Assembly: GCA_036388475.1 (NCBI GenBank)
Contig: DASVRT010000119.1
Location: forward strand, 4,237-68,236
Source of the DNA: JALZHR01 sp036388475
Lineage (GTDB): Bacteria; Acidobacteriota; Blastocatellia; Pyrinomonadales; Pyrinomonadaceae
Length of the DNA: 64,000 nt
Direction: 5' to 3'
Shown: positions 50,450-59,516 of the stretch, one piece after another
Layout: every line of letters begins with the position of its first letter
Numbering within the stretch: the stretch's first letter is position 1
Notes under the pieces: model-generated
What the model was told of the DNA's origin: nothing
Databases searched by the model: none
The model's input: only the letters and a program-made list of their open reading frames with translations
Program-made: the position numbers and the translations under genes

Positions 50450-50497
50450 AAAACGATTGTAAATGTTTTGTTGTCAATTGTTAATAGTTTTTTCTTC

Positions 50498-50578
50498 GGT
50501 GGTAAGCGGAAAACGGTAAACGATAAGTTCGTTTCTTTGAAATTGCAGCTTATCGCTTACCGTTTAGCCCATACCACT
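50498..50578. repeat. inverted repeat with GGTAAGC/GGTAAAC 7-mer arms
   Basis: GGTGGTAAGCGGAAAACGGTAAACGATAAG on the left pairs with CTTATCGCTTACCGTTTAGCCCATACCACT on the right. Same family as 26999-27070. It lies between divergent genes. Confidence 0.9.
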
Positions 50579-50719
50579 GATTAACATTTGTTTCCAATCG
50601 CCGTTCAAAGATGCTAAAATAGCAAATTGCTTCACAACGATTTTTCGGTGTGAAGCGTCTAAGAAAGACGGCAAGCAGTTCAAAAGCCAGTCTTGGGAAC
50701 AAGGGTTTTAAATATTTGT

Positions 50720-52102
50720 ATGGAAGAAAAAGAGCTTTTTCAGGATTACGAGTTAAAAAGTTGGGAACTCTCACCAAGAATCTATAAAATTCTCGGGATT
50801 GCTGCCGCTTTGCATTTATTCGGCTTCATCGTCATCGGGCAGGTGGATTTATTAGGCACCAAGGCTTGCGACAGTCCTTACGTCGGCAAAGTTTGTCAGG
50901 TTCTGGACGCCGCTTATGTCAGCAGCGTTCTGCTCGGCACGGAAACCGAGTTTTCCAGCCGCGATTACAACAAAACGGAAATCGAGGAAGCGGACGTGAC
51001 GTGGGTTGACGTCAGCGAGCAGTTTACATATCCTGCCGGTTATTTTAGCCAGTCGAATCCCGCGCCGGAGTTTGACCCGTCGCTGATGGGAATCGACCCG
51101 ATGACCGGGATGACATCGTCGAACATTCCCGGAATTCCGGGCGGACTTATGACGTCGCCGTCAACGCTCGACCCTAATCAACCGGCGATTCTGCCGACGC
51201 CGAATCCGAACGCGGTTCAGGGACCGCTTCCCGATTCGCCTTTTTCGACCGGCAGTAACCCGACGATAAGCAGCCCGAAATTTCCGCGTCCGACGAGAAC
51301 GCAGAAATTTCCGAGTATGAGACCGCCGAAACAAAAATCGCCGACCACGCTTCCGAATATCGACGGACTAAATGCGAATCAGCAGACGGCGAATAAAGAT
51401 AAAAATCCGAACGCCAATACAACGGCGAACAAAGAAAATAAAGCGAAGACCGAAACGCCGAACGGCGAAGAATCCAAGCTGTTTAACAAAAAGCCGCTGG
51501 AAGATTTCGGCGCCAAATACGGCGAAGCGATTTTGAAAAACGAGGTTGACATCAACGCGCCGTTTGAAATTACAGTAGAAGGCAAATTGGACGAAAACGG
51601 CAAATTGTTCAAATTGGACAGAAACGGTAAACAATTGCCGCTCGAAGTTAAAGTCAAAGAAGGCAGCGACCCCAAAATGGCTGAGGTGGCACGAGAAGCG
51701 ATTTCGGCGTTCAGCGATTCGCAGCTTTTGCGTCCTTTGTATGAAGGAGGCGTGCGCGCTATAACCATCACTTTTTCGCAGAATGAAAACAATCTGATGG
51801 CAATCATTCAATCGGACGCCGGAACAGCCAGCAAGGCGGGAAGCATTCAGAGCTTTGTCAACTTGGCTAAAAGAGGCGCGCTGCTGACAATGAAGGCGGA
51901 TTCGGACGAAGCAAAATTAATCAGCAAAGCGGAAACCGCGACGCAAGGGAAAGTTTTTATTTTGAATTTCCTGATTCCGAATGAAGAAAAAGCGCCGATG
52001 ATTAAGAAAAATCTGGAAAAGGTGCAGGAAAAGTTAAAAAATCAAAAACCGAACAGCGGCGTGGCGGAAACCGCCAACAAGGATGTAAGCTCGGCTAAGT
52101 AA
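50720..52102 (+). CDS. TonB-shaped membrane protein, unknown function
   Basis: A 460-aa protein that I do not recognise. Its layout resembles TonB. It has a short cytoplasmic N-terminus (MEEKELFQDYELKSW), one membrane segment (ILGIAAALHLFGFIVIGQVDLL, about 24-45) and a long Pro/Asn/Ser-rich periplasmic stretch (about 120-270). A C-terminal folded domain follows (FEITVEGKLDENGKLFKL, MAEVAREAISAFSDSQLL, then GVRAITITFSQNEN). The start at 50720 is chosen because the upstream in-frame codon is not ATG. The gene at 52106 follows after 3 bases, so the two are probably one operon, ahead of secA. Confidence 0.72.
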   Translation: MEEKELFQDYELKSWELSPRIYKILGIAAALHLFGFIVIGQVDLLGTKACDSPYVGKVCQVLDAAYVSSVLLGTETEFSSRDYNKTEIEEADVTWVDVSEQFTYPAGYFSQSNPAPEFDPSLMGIDPMTGMTSSNIPGIPGGLMTSPSTLDPNQPAILPTPNPNAVQGPLPDSPFSTGSNPTISSPKFPRPTRTQKFPSMRPPKQKSPTTLPNIDGLNANQQTANKDKNPNANTTANKENKAKTETPNGEESKLFNKKPLEDFGAKYGEAILKNEVDINAPFEITVEGKLDENGKLFKLDRNGKQLPLEVKVKEGSDPKMAEVAREAISAFSDSQLLRPLYEGGVRAITITFSQNENNLMAIIQSDAGTASKAGSIQSFVNLAKRGALLTMKADSDEAKLISKAETATQGKVFILNFLIPNEEKAPMIKKNLEKVQEKLKNQKPNSGVAETANKDVSSAK

Positions 52103-52105
52103 AGC

Positions 52106-52834
52106 GTGACCAAAGGAAAAAATTACAATTCGATAGTTTTTCTGACGACCTTAAGCGTCTATCTCGGCTTGGTGCTGGCGGGCGGCGCGGGCGCGCCGCA
52201 GGTTTTGGCGCAGGCAGCTTTGACGCGCAATTTCGATATTAAAAGCGAGATTGTTGTCGAGGACGATTTGGACAAAAAGCCGGACGAAGATTTATTCGCT
52301 GAATCAATAGTTGAGCTTGTCAGAAAATTAGACGCGTTTTCAAACGACAAAAAATTTGATTGGGAAGCCGAAACAAACTTAAATGTCAAAGATTTAATCT
52401 TTTGTGAAAGCAATAATTTTCCGTCTTATCTCGCCACGAGCAAACACGGCACCAGCGTATTTAACAGAAATGTGAGCGGCGTTTTTGACAAAGCCGGCAT
52501 TCGAATCGGAAGCAAACTTTTGAGGAAAAAATCCGATTCCGGGCTGGGAGAGTTTTATTCAAGCCTTCCCGAAACTGTAAATTTTAGTTTTTGGGTTGAA
52601 AATAAAAGTCTTACTATCGAAGCTCAAATCAATCTGAAAACGGAAGCTGCCGCTCGGAGTTTCGCTGATTTAATAGCCGCATATCTTTCGCAAACCGAAT
52701 CTCTGAAGCTTGGAAGCGGAACAAAAATCATTGCGGAAAACACAAAATCTAAAGCCGACGGAACAAAAGTTCTCATCGCCACGCGTCTGCCGCGCGGCTC
52801 GATAGATTCGCTTCTCGCCAAAAACGCAAACTAG
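52106..52834 (+). CDS. secreted protein of unknown function, partner of the TonB-shaped protein
   Basis: A 242-aa product starting at a GTG three bases after the preceding stop, which suggests translational coupling. A signal-like hydrophobic segment (IVFLTTLSVYLGLVLAGGAGAPQVLAQ) is followed by a mostly soluble domain with strand-rich ends (VNFSFWVENKSLTIEAQINLK; KVLIATRLPRGSIDSLL). It resembles the C-terminal region of the preceding protein in its strand/helix order (SLTIEAQINLKTEAAARSFADLI against VRAITITFSQNENNLMAII), but homology is not shown. Function unknown. Confidence 0.7.
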   Translation: MTKGKNYNSIVFLTTLSVYLGLVLAGGAGAPQVLAQAALTRNFDIKSEIVVEDDLDKKPDEDLFAESIVELVRKLDAFSNDKKFDWEAETNLNVKDLIFCESNNFPSYLATSKHGTSVFNRNVSGVFDKAGIRIGSKLLRKKSDSGLGEFYSSLPETVNFSFWVENKSLTIEAQINLKTEAAARSFADLIAAYLSQTESLKLGSGTKIIAENTKSKADGTKVLIATRLPRGSIDSLLAKNAN

Positions 52835-52953
52835 GCGGCGAGCGCAAGCGAACGAGTCCAATCTTTCCTAAAACAACTCGCCCGAACTTTAATAATTAAC
52901 AATTTTATGAGCTAATAGCGGTTTGCTTTTTAGCTTGCCTAAGAGAGGAATTT

Positions 52954-55761
52954 ATGCCTGTAAACAGTTTTGTAGATAAATTTTTTAAAAAAGTTCTCGG
53001 GAGCAACAGCGACGTGTTTCTGAAAAAGGTCAAACCGACCATCCAGGAAATTAACGCCTTGGAGCCGGGACTGGAAAAACTTTCCGACGATGAATTAAGA
53101 GCGAAGACGACGCAGTTTAAAGAAGAAATTCAAAATGCGGTTGCCGGTATCGAAGACGTTAAGGAGCGCCGCAAGCGCGAGCAGGAAATCCTGCACGAAA
53201 TTCTGCCCGAAGCCTTTGCGCTCGTGCGCGAAGCCTCGCGCCGTGTGACCGGAATGCGGCATTTCGACGTTCAGCTTATCGGCGGCGTCGCCTTGCATCA
53301 GGGCAGAATCGCCGAGATGCGCACGGGCGAAGGTAAAACGCTCGTTTCGACCTTGCCCGCTTATCTGAACGGCTTGACCGGACGCGGCGTTCATATCGTC
53401 ACGGTCAACGATTATCTCGCTCTGCGCGACGCGGAATGGATGGGCAAAATCCATACATTTCTCGGGTTGACCGTCGGCTGTATCCAGAACGATATGGACG
53501 ATTACGAGCGTAAGGAAGCTTACGCCGCCGACATCACCTACGGCACGAACAACGAATTCGGCTTCGACTATCTGCGCGATAATATGAAATTCGACGTCGA
53601 GTCTCTGGTTCAGCGCGACCATTATTTCGCGATTATCGACGAGGTCGACTCGATTTTGATTGACGAAGCCCGAACGCCTCTGATTATTTCCGGCGCATCC
53701 GACGAAGCGACCGATAAATATTTCGTCGCCAACGAGATTATTCCGAAACTCGTGCGCGGTCACAAGGACGAAGAAACGAAAGTCACGACGGGCGATTATC
53801 TCCTGGACGAAAAAAATCACTCGGCGGTTCTGACCGAGCAGGGCGTCACCAAAGCAGAACAGCTGCTCGGCGTTTCCAATCTCTACGACCCGGCGAATAT
53901 GGATTTGCTGCACTGCGTCGAGCAGGCGCTGAAAGCGCACACGCTCTACAAAGTTGACCATCATTACGTCGTGCAGGAAGGCGAAGTCATCATCGTCGAC
54001 GATTTCACCGGACGCCTGATGCAAGGCAGACGATGGTCGGACGGCTTGCACCAGGCGGTCGAAGCCAAAGAAGGCGTCAAAATCGAGCGCGAAAACCAGA
54101 CGCTGGCGACGATTACCTTGCAGAATTATTTCCGAATGTATGAAAAGCTCGGCGGTATGACCGGCACGGCGGAAACCGAGGCGGAAGAATTCGGCACGGT
54201 TTACGGCTTGGACGTTATCGTCATCCCGACCAACCGCTCGATGATTCGCAAAGACCATTCCGATATGATTTACCGCACGCTGCCCGAAAAATGGGACGCC
54301 GTGGTCGAGGAAATCAAAGAGCTTCACGAAAAAGGTCAGCCCGTGCTGGTCGGCACGGTTTCGGTCGAAAACTCGGAAAGAGTCGCCGGAATGCTCGCTC
54401 GTATGGGCATCAAGCACAACGTCCTGAACGCGAAATATCACGAGCGTGAAGCCGAAATCATCGCCCAGGCGGGACGCAAAGGCGCGGTCACGATTGCGAC
54501 CAATATGGCTGGACGCGGAACCGACATTCTTTTGGGCGGCAATCCCGAATTTCTCGCGCGTGAATATCTGAAGCGGATGGAAATCAACCCGGACGAAGCC
54601 ACGCCCGAACAATTCGCGGAGCAGGTCGAAAAAGCAAAACTCGTCGTCGCCGCAGAACACAAGGAAGTCGTCACCGCCGGCGGTCTGCACATTCTCGGTA
54701 CGGAACGCCACGAATCGCGCCGCATCGACAACCAGCTTCGCGGTCGCGCCGGTCGTCAGGGCGACCCCGGCTCGTCGCGCTTTGTCCTGTCGCTGGAAGA
54801 CGATTTGATGCGTATTTTCGCGGGCGACAAGGTGCGCTCGATGATGGAATGGCTCGGCATGGAAAAGGGCGTCGCCATCGAATCGAAAACCGTCTCCAGG
54901 CAAATCGAGCGCGCGCAGAAAGCGGTCGAAGCGCGCAACTTCGAGACGCGCAAACACGTTCTCAAATACGACGACGTGATGAACAAACAGCGCGAAACGA
55001 TTTACGGCTTGCGCCGCCAGTTGATGTTCGAACCCGAACACCGCGAATATCTTTTAGGCGAGACGGGCGTCGCGCGCGACCTTCTCCACGACTTGACGAC
55101 CGGCTTTCTGAACCCGGCGGTTTCGCCCGACCATTGGGACGTCGACACCTACGCGGCGGAAATCGAAAGCGTCTACGCCATTGACCCGGCGGTCGATGCG
55201 GGCGTCGATTTTCGCGTTATGAATCCGCAGCAAATCGAAGACGCCGTCTGGCAGAAAGCCATCACGGCTTACGAGGAGAAAGAAAAACTCGCGGGCGCGG
55301 AATCCCTGCGGGCGTATGAGCGCTACATTATGCTCAACATCATCGACTCGCAGTGGAAAGACCACCTGCTTTCCATCGACCACCTGAAACAGGGCATCGG
55401 GCTGGTCGGCTACGGGCAGAAAGACCCGCTCGTCGAATACAAAAAACAAAGCTTCGATATGTTCCGCGAAATGCTCGACCGCATCGACACCCACACGACG
55501 CGCGCGCTTTTCAATCTGGAAATCGTCGTCAAAGACGAGCAGGAAGAAATGGAGCGCCTCGAACGCCTCGAACGCCAGCGCGCCCGCAAACAAGCGGCGG
55601 CGATGGCATTCACCGGCGCTTACGAAGGCGTCGCCGCGGCAGGCGAAGAAGCCCGCCGCAACACGCCTTTCCAGCGCGAGCAGCCCAAAGTCAAGCCCAA
55701 CGACCCGTGCTACTGCGGCAGCGGCAAAAAATTCAAAAAATGCCACGGCGTCGGCGTCTAA
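52954..55761 (+). CDS. secA: preprotein translocase ATPase SecA
   Basis: Motor of the Sec export pathway, 935 aa. AGAGAGG stands before the ATG. The Walker A segment is EMRTGEGKTLVSTLPAYLN, and DEVDSILIDEARTPLIIS is the DEAD-like motif. The second motor domain has VTIATNMAGRGTDI, followed by the scaffold/wing domains (RRIDNQLRGRAGRQGDPGSS). The C-terminus carries a SEC-C zinc knuckle (NDPCYCGSGKKFKKCHG), which in many bacteria binds SecB or phospholipid. It is full length. A terminator follows, then a 21-bp array. Confidence 0.98.
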   Translation: MPVNSFVDKFFKKVLGSNSDVFLKKVKPTIQEINALEPGLEKLSDDELRAKTTQFKEEIQNAVAGIEDVKERRKREQEILHEILPEAFALVREASRRVTGMRHFDVQLIGGVALHQGRIAEMRTGEGKTLVSTLPAYLNGLTGRGVHIVTVNDYLALRDAEWMGKIHTFLGLTVGCIQNDMDDYERKEAYAADITYGTNNEFGFDYLRDNMKFDVESLVQRDHYFAIIDEVDSILIDEARTPLIISGASDEATDKYFVANEIIPKLVRGHKDEETKVTTGDYLLDEKNHSAVLTEQGVTKAEQLLGVSNLYDPANMDLLHCVEQALKAHTLYKVDHHYVVQEGEVIIVDDFTGRLMQGRRWSDGLHQAVEAKEGVKIERENQTLATITLQNYFRMYEKLGGMTGTAETEAEEFGTVYGLDVIVIPTNRSMIRKDHSDMIYRTLPEKWDAVVEEIKELHEKGQPVLVGTVSVENSERVAGMLARMGIKHNVLNAKYHEREAEIIAQAGRKGAVTIATNMAGRGTDILLGGNPEFLAREYLKRMEINPDEATPEQFAEQVEKAKLVVAAEHKEVVTAGGLHILGTERHESRRIDNQLRGRAGRQGDPGSSRFVLSLEDDLMRIFAGDKVRSMMEWLGMEKGVAIESKTVSRQIERAQKAVEARNFETRKHVLKYDDVMNKQRETIYGLRRQLMFEPEHREYLLGETGVARDLLHDLTTGFLNPAVSPDHWDVDTYAAEIESVYAIDPAVDAGVDFRVMNPQQIEDAVWQKAITAYEEKEKLAGAESLRAYERYIMLNIIDSQWKDHLLSIDHLKQGIGLVGYGQKDPLVEYKKQSFDMFREMLDRIDTHTTRALFNLEIVVKDEQEEMERLERLERQRARKQAAAMAFTGAYEGVAAAGEEARRNTPFQREQPKVKPNDPCYCGSGKKFKKCHGVGV

Positions 55762-55786
55762 ACCCGAAAATCTAACGGATAAACCC

Positions 55787-55822
55787 AAAAGGCGGAAGGT
55801 CTCAACCTCTCCGCCTTTTCTT
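55787..55822 (+). terminator. rho-independent terminator of secA
   Basis: AAAAGGCGGA pairs with TCCGCCTTTT around about 13 bases, followed by CTTTC. It begins 25 bases after the secA stop. Confidence 0.85.
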
Positions 55823-55884
55823 TCGCCGCCAAATCTCTTAAATCAAACAAAAATAAACCCAAACCGCCCGCCGCCGAAATTTTC

Positions 55885-56073
55885 GCGGTCGCCAGTGCAA
55901 TCCGCGCGGTCGCCAGTGTAACATCCGCGGTCGTCATAGTAATCGCCACGGTCGCCAGTGTAATCGCCGCGCCTCTTAGTGTAATACGCGCGGTTAAGAT
56001 TGCAATCTTTGCTGTTATGAGTGCAAACGTCGCGGTCGTCAATGTGTTTTGTGTGGTCGTTAGTGTATTGAGT
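55885..56073. repeat. array of nine 21-bp tandem repeats, GCGGTCGCCAGTGTAATCGCC type
   Basis: Nine exact 21-base units, best at GCGGTCGNNAGTGTAAT, degenerating towards the right-hand end. The minus strand is open across it as heptapeptides (TLATARI), but this is not a convincing gene. It lies between secA and the RhuM-like/Doc island. No spacer/repeat alternation of CRISPR type is seen. Confidence 0.93.
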
Positions 56074-56143
56074 TACTGCGCGTGAATTTTTAGCGCTATA
56101 TAAATATGCAGATATAAAATAGCATTAGCCATTATTTCTTTTG

Positions 56144-56572
56144 TTATTCCAAAGCGTGAATTATTTTCAGTTTCAATTCTTCGTCATAATCTTCGGCATT
56201 GATTAACGAATAAATAATTTCGCTTAATAATTCTTTATCAATGCGGTTATCAGCGACGTGAACGGCAATGTTTTCCATTTCAATGATAAATTTGCTGACA
56301 AAAACGTCCAGTCCGTTGATTTCCAGAAACCATCCGCCTAAAGCAATCGAAGTACGTTTATTCCCGTCAGCGAAACAATGTCCTTTATTAACAGCAAAAA
56401 CCAGATGTGTAAGTTTTTCTTCAAAGGTCGGATAATAATCGTCGTTTTGAATATGGTGCAAAACACTTTCCAGTCTTCCCAAATCAAGTGTGCCGAACAT
56501 CCCGCCCGATTTTTTCAAAACATCATCGTGAACTTTGACGGCATAATCAATTCCGAAATAAATCAGTTTCAT
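56144..56572 (-). CDS. Doc-type (Fic-fold) toxin
   Basis: A 142-aa Fic/Doc protein. The active-site motif is H65-C-F-A-D-G-N71-K72-R73-T. The Doc form, with NKR, phosphorylates EF-Tu in phage P1; whether this one does is not known. The ATG directly abuts the stop of the upstream gene (TAAATG), so the two are translated together. The DNA is clearly more AT-rich than neighbouring housekeeping genes, which suggests acquisition by transfer. Confidence 0.9.
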   Translation of the reverse strand: MKLIYFGIDYAVKVHDDVLKKSGGMFGTLDLGRLESVLHHIQNDDYYPTFEEKLTHLVFAVNKGHCFADGNKRTSIALGGWFLEINGLDVFVSKFIIEMENIAVHVADNRIDKELLSEIIYSLINAEDYDEELKLKIIHALE

Positions 56573-57619
56573 TTAGCGGTCTTTTAACCTCTTAAAGACT
56601 TCTTTATTTTCTTCCAGCCTTTTTTCAAATACTTTGCTTCTTTCGCCTAAAAATTTGTCGAAATCTTCGGAACTGACGGCTTCGACGTAATCTTTCAATT
56701 TTTCGTGCAGGGCATCGCGAAAAGCCATATCGCGGCTCGCCATTAGCGTCCGCGCCTTTTCACGCAAAGGCTTGCAGAAACTTTCCATATGCCCCGTAAA
56801 TTCGTTGAACAGTATATGCGCTTCCGAAACGCGCAGCTTCCTGCCGAGCTTTTCGGATTCTTTTCGCAGGTAATCGGCAAAACCGTTTTCAAAAGCTGCT
56901 ACAAGGTCAAGAATTTCCGAATACATAGTTGCCCGCGCGCTTTCTTTGTCGGCAAGTTTCAAAATCTGTTTATATTCTTTAGCGTTTTCGTTGAAAATAC
57001 ATTTGTAGATTTTGTCGGTAAATGCTCCGTATTTAAACTTCTGCGGCTCTATGTAAGTGTCGAGCGCGTCGGTAAATTCTTCGCGGTAATTATATTCGCG
57101 AACGGCACTCGGCAAAAATTCTTCTTCCCGCTGGTTGACGTATTTTGTCGCGCCGCCCAGTTTCTGATTGAGAAAATCAATGACAATATTCAAAATCGCG
57201 CTCCGTAATCGCTTAGCTCGTTCGGAAGTTGTTAGTAACATTCCAACGTTTAAGAATGATTTGAACGTAAACACTCCAATCGAGCTTGTTTTGCTGCTCA
57301 AACCTATACTATCGGCATAATTGCCGGTGTGAGCGACATTAATGTCGCTATCATATGCCAGCTTCAACTGTCTTAAACGGTCACCGGAAAATACTTCGTA
57401 TCCTGAAGCATTAAGTTCGTCCGCGTGCTGTTCTAAAAGCCGTTCAATCGTTCGCTCGTCAACTTCAAAAAACTGCGCGACTTGCTGTTTGGTAAATCGG
57501 TATTTATCATCAAACCGTATTCCGTAAAATCCAACTTGATTGTAAATTTCTCGAATCGCCGGATTGTTATTCAGTATATTGCGCCTTTCGATTTGTGAAT
57601 TAGTTAAATCTTTCATCAA
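56573..57619 (-). CDS. RhuM-like DNA-binding protein, presumed antitoxin or regulator of Doc
   Basis: A 348-aa protein that resembles RhuM-family (PF13310-like) proteins often paired with Fic/Doc proteins. N-terminal half: NPAIREIYNQVGFYGIRFDDKYRFTKQQVAQFFEVDERTIERLL (read as adjoining segments), a likely winged or HTH DNA-binding region at residues 35-65 (KQQVAQFFEVDERTIERLL). GIFTFKSFLNVGMLL and RSAILNIVIDFLNQKLGG are also family-like. The C-terminal half is helical and charged (coiled coil, KVFEKRLEENKEVFKRLKD). Immediately followed by doc. The family name is by memory; the pairing is directly seen. Confidence 0.75.
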   Translation of the reverse strand: MMKDLTNSQIERRNILNNNPAIREIYNQVGFYGIRFDDKYRFTKQQVAQFFEVDERTIERLLEQHADELNASGYEVFSGDRLRQLKLAYDSDINVAHTGNYADSIGLSSKTSSIGVFTFKSFLNVGMLLTTSERAKRLRSAILNIVIDFLNQKLGGATKYVNQREEEFLPSAVREYNYREEFTDALDTYIEPQKFKYGAFTDKIYKCIFNENAKEYKQILKLADKESARATMYSEILDLVAAFENGFADYLRKESEKLGRKLRVSEAHILFNEFTGHMESFCKPLREKARTLMASRDMAFRDALHEKLKDYVEAVSSEDFDKFLGERSKVFEKRLEENKEVFKRLKDR

Positions 57620-57799
57620 TTTTTAAGTCCTGATTTGTTTGTGTTTCTTACTTATTTTCACCTGCGTTTTAATTCTTGTTCTTAACCTGGAACATTTATT
57701 ATAAATCTACGAAGTACAAATTGACGCATGATAAATGATGAAGGAAAATCGAAAAGCTGGTCAGCAATTTTCCGATTTAACCTTCATCATCGCATTTTA

Positions 57800-58180
57800 T
57801 CAATATTTCCTAAACTCCGGCGCGTTTATCTGTTGATAGGCGGCGGTCTGTTTGCCGGGTTTGCGGGCGAGTTGGGTTTTGATTAGTTTGACGAGTTTGA
57901 TGATGCCCGTCTGCGGGTGGTAGAGAAACTCGTCGCGGGCGTCGGTCGCCAAGCCGAAGGCGATTTCGGCGGCTTTGGCGGCGTTGTTTTTTGCTGTGAG
58001 CGCGGCGAGCTTGGCTTCGAGCGCGGGGATTTTCATTTCCGCGTCGTTCGGGTTGTAAATCGCCTGCGTGGCGAGTAGGGCGATAAGGTCGGTGAAATGC
58101 GAGATGAGCCTGTCGCAATCGCGCGACGAGACGGAATGCGCGGCGAGCGCTTCGGCGGCGATTTTACGGTAAATTCGATT
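57800..58180 (-). pseudogene. 5'-truncated gene remnant, conserved hypothetical
   Basis: An open minus-strand frame of about 126 codons with a clean stop at 57800 but no start near its upstream end. An in-frame stop lies just upstream at 58181-58183. It reads KIAAEALAAHSVSSRDCDRL, then LIALLATQAIYNPNDAEM, LATDARDEFLYHPQTGIIKL and ARKPGKQTAAYQQINAPEF. The even composition and well-formed segments suggest the C-terminal part of a real protein. An internal ATG at 58036 could still give 78 aa. The rest of the gene seems to have been lost. Confidence 0.6.
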
Positions 58181-58250
58181 TCAAAAAACGCTGTTCGGTG
58201 CGATGCGGGAAATATAAATTAAAAGCGGCGCGGATGTCAATGTTTTTTAA

Positions 58251-58325
58251 GCGGTAAGTGCCGGGCGGCAAGTTTGGCGCTTTGTCAATTGCAATTTACC
58301 GCTTATCGTCTACCGTTTACCACTC
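58251..58325. repeat. inverted repeat with GGTAAGT / ACTTACC-type 7-mer arms
   Basis: GCGGTAAGTGCCGGGCGGCAAGT on the left, with AATTTACCGCTTATCGTCTACCGTTTACCACTCA on the right. Same GGTAANN family as 26999-27070 and 50498-50578. Confidence 0.75.
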
Positions 58326-58448
58326 ATATCGCTTTTGGAATATAATGGCATTAACATATTTGACGCGCCCGTATGATTTCTGGTTAATTTTTTAAGTGTT
58401 TGCAAAATTTCAGCAACAAGACAGAGTTGCGCTAACTGAGGAGAAGCA

Positions 58449-58823
58449 ATGTTTCAAGGATTAAGAACTGTTATTTACCAGGTAGATAATCTTGAGAAAG
58501 CCAAAGCGTGGTATTCGGAGGCGTTAGGCGTTAAGCCTTATTTCGACCAACCGTTTTATGTCGGCTTTAATGTCGGCGGCTACGAATTAGGGCTGGACCC
58601 GGATATGGCGGGCGTGTCGAAAGGCAACAATGCGGTCGCGTATTGGGGCGTAAAAGATGCTGCCGCCGCATACGAACGGATGATTGAACTCGGCGCGAAG
58701 AAGCATAGCGAGGTGACCGATGTGGGCGGCGGTGTTTTGGTTGCGACCGTAACAGACCCGTTCGGAAATGTTTTCGGCATTATCGAAAATCCGCATTTCA
58801 AAGCGGTCAACGAACAGAAATAG
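58449..58823 (+). CDS. VOC superfamily (glyoxalase-like) protein
   Basis: A 124-aa protein with the paired beta-alpha-beta-beta-beta units of the vicinal oxygen chelate fold: RTVIYQVDNLEKAKAWYSEALG in the first half and VAYWGVKDAAAAYERMIELGA in the second, ending PFGNVFGIIENPHF. GAGGAG before the ATG supports the start. These proteins bind a metal ion and act on diverse substrates. The substrate is unknown. Confidence 0.9.
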   Translation: MFQGLRTVIYQVDNLEKAKAWYSEALGVKPYFDQPFYVGFNVGGYELGLDPDMAGVSKGNNAVAYWGVKDAAAAYERMIELGAKKHSEVTDVGGGVLVATVTDPFGNVFGIIENPHFKAVNEQK

Positions 58824-58904
58824 ATTTTAACCGGCTATTTCGGGTGAGCCAGATATATTATTGCCTAAATTTATTTTGAAATCAGCTTAAGGAATCTTAT
58901 AGCT

Positions 58905-59453
58905 ATGAAATTTATATTTTCGACCTTGATTGTGCTTTCCGTTTTTAGCGCGACGGCTTTTTCACAACAAATAAATGAGCGCGATAAAGGCATCGCGCTT
59001 TACCTGCGGGGCGATTATCAGGCGGCTGTCGAAACTCTGCAAAAACTCGCGGCGGCGGTAAAGGGTAAAGACCAGGATTTATGGCTCGTTATCGGAATGT
59101 CTTTCGCCAGATTGAATAACGCCAAAGAAGCTAAAAAAGCATTTAATAAAGCGGATAAATACTCGATTAAATATCTTGCCGGAGCTGAAAAAGAGGCGAA
59201 AATCATCTCCAAGCCGCGACCCATATATACGGATGCGGGGCGAATGAACAATGAGCAGGGAAAAGTAAAATTAGCCGTCGAATTAGGCGCGGGCGGAGAA
59301 ATAAATTTTATTTTTCCGTTTGATACGCTGCGCTACGGGTTAACCGAAGAAGCGATGGCGGCGGCTGAAAAGATAAGGTTTGAGCCTGCCGTCAAAGATG
59401 GAAAAAACGCGACGACGATAGCAGTTGTCGAATACCGATTTACACTGTATTAA
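58905..59453 (+). CDS. secreted TPR-like / TonB C-terminal domain protein
   Basis: A 182-aa exported protein. The signal peptide (residues 1-20) ends AFSQQ. The middle part has TPR-like helices (YLRGDYQAAVETLQKLAA, LNNAKEAKKAFNKADKY). The C-terminal 75 residues match the TonB C-terminal fold as used in acidobacterial energy-transducer-like proteins (GKVKLAVELGAGGEINFIFPF, EAMAAAEKIRFEPAVKDGKNA, then VEYRFTLY). It lacks the TonB membrane anchor and proline linker, so true TonB function is doubtful. A terminator follows. Confidence 0.82.
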   Translation: MKFIFSTLIVLSVFSATAFSQQINERDKGIALYLRGDYQAAVETLQKLAAAVKGKDQDLWLVIGMSFARLNNAKEAKKAFNKADKYSIKYLAGAEKEAKIISKPRPIYTDAGRMNNEQGKVKLAVELGAGGEINFIFPFDTLRYGLTEEAMAAAEKIRFEPAVKDGKNATTIAVVEYRFTLY

Positions 59454-59457
59454 AACA

Positions 59458-59490
59458 AAAAGGCGACTCTTCCGGAAGAGTCGCCCGCCG
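59458..59490. terminator. bidirectional terminator between the TonB-CTD gene and ttcA
   Basis: GGCGACTCTT pairs with AAGAGTCGCC around CCGG. A run of A lies to the left. Confidence 0.85.
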
Positions 59491-59516
59491 CAATCATTCT
59501 CAAATTCCGAAAAATT

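Noticed and set aside
53095..55041. 648-aa open frame antisense to secA
   Set aside because: It lies wholly inside secA on the other strand, has Arg/Phe/Val-rich shadow composition and no recognisable domain.
55758..56042. 94-aa minus-strand protein made of TLATARI-like heptads
   Set aside because: Spans the secA terminator and the 21-bp array; low-complexity reading with no start context.
57810..58118. 102-aa minus-strand frame overlapping the truncated gene
   Set aside because: The other frame (57800-58180) gives a well-formed peptide continuous with conserved-looking segments; this one is a shadow.
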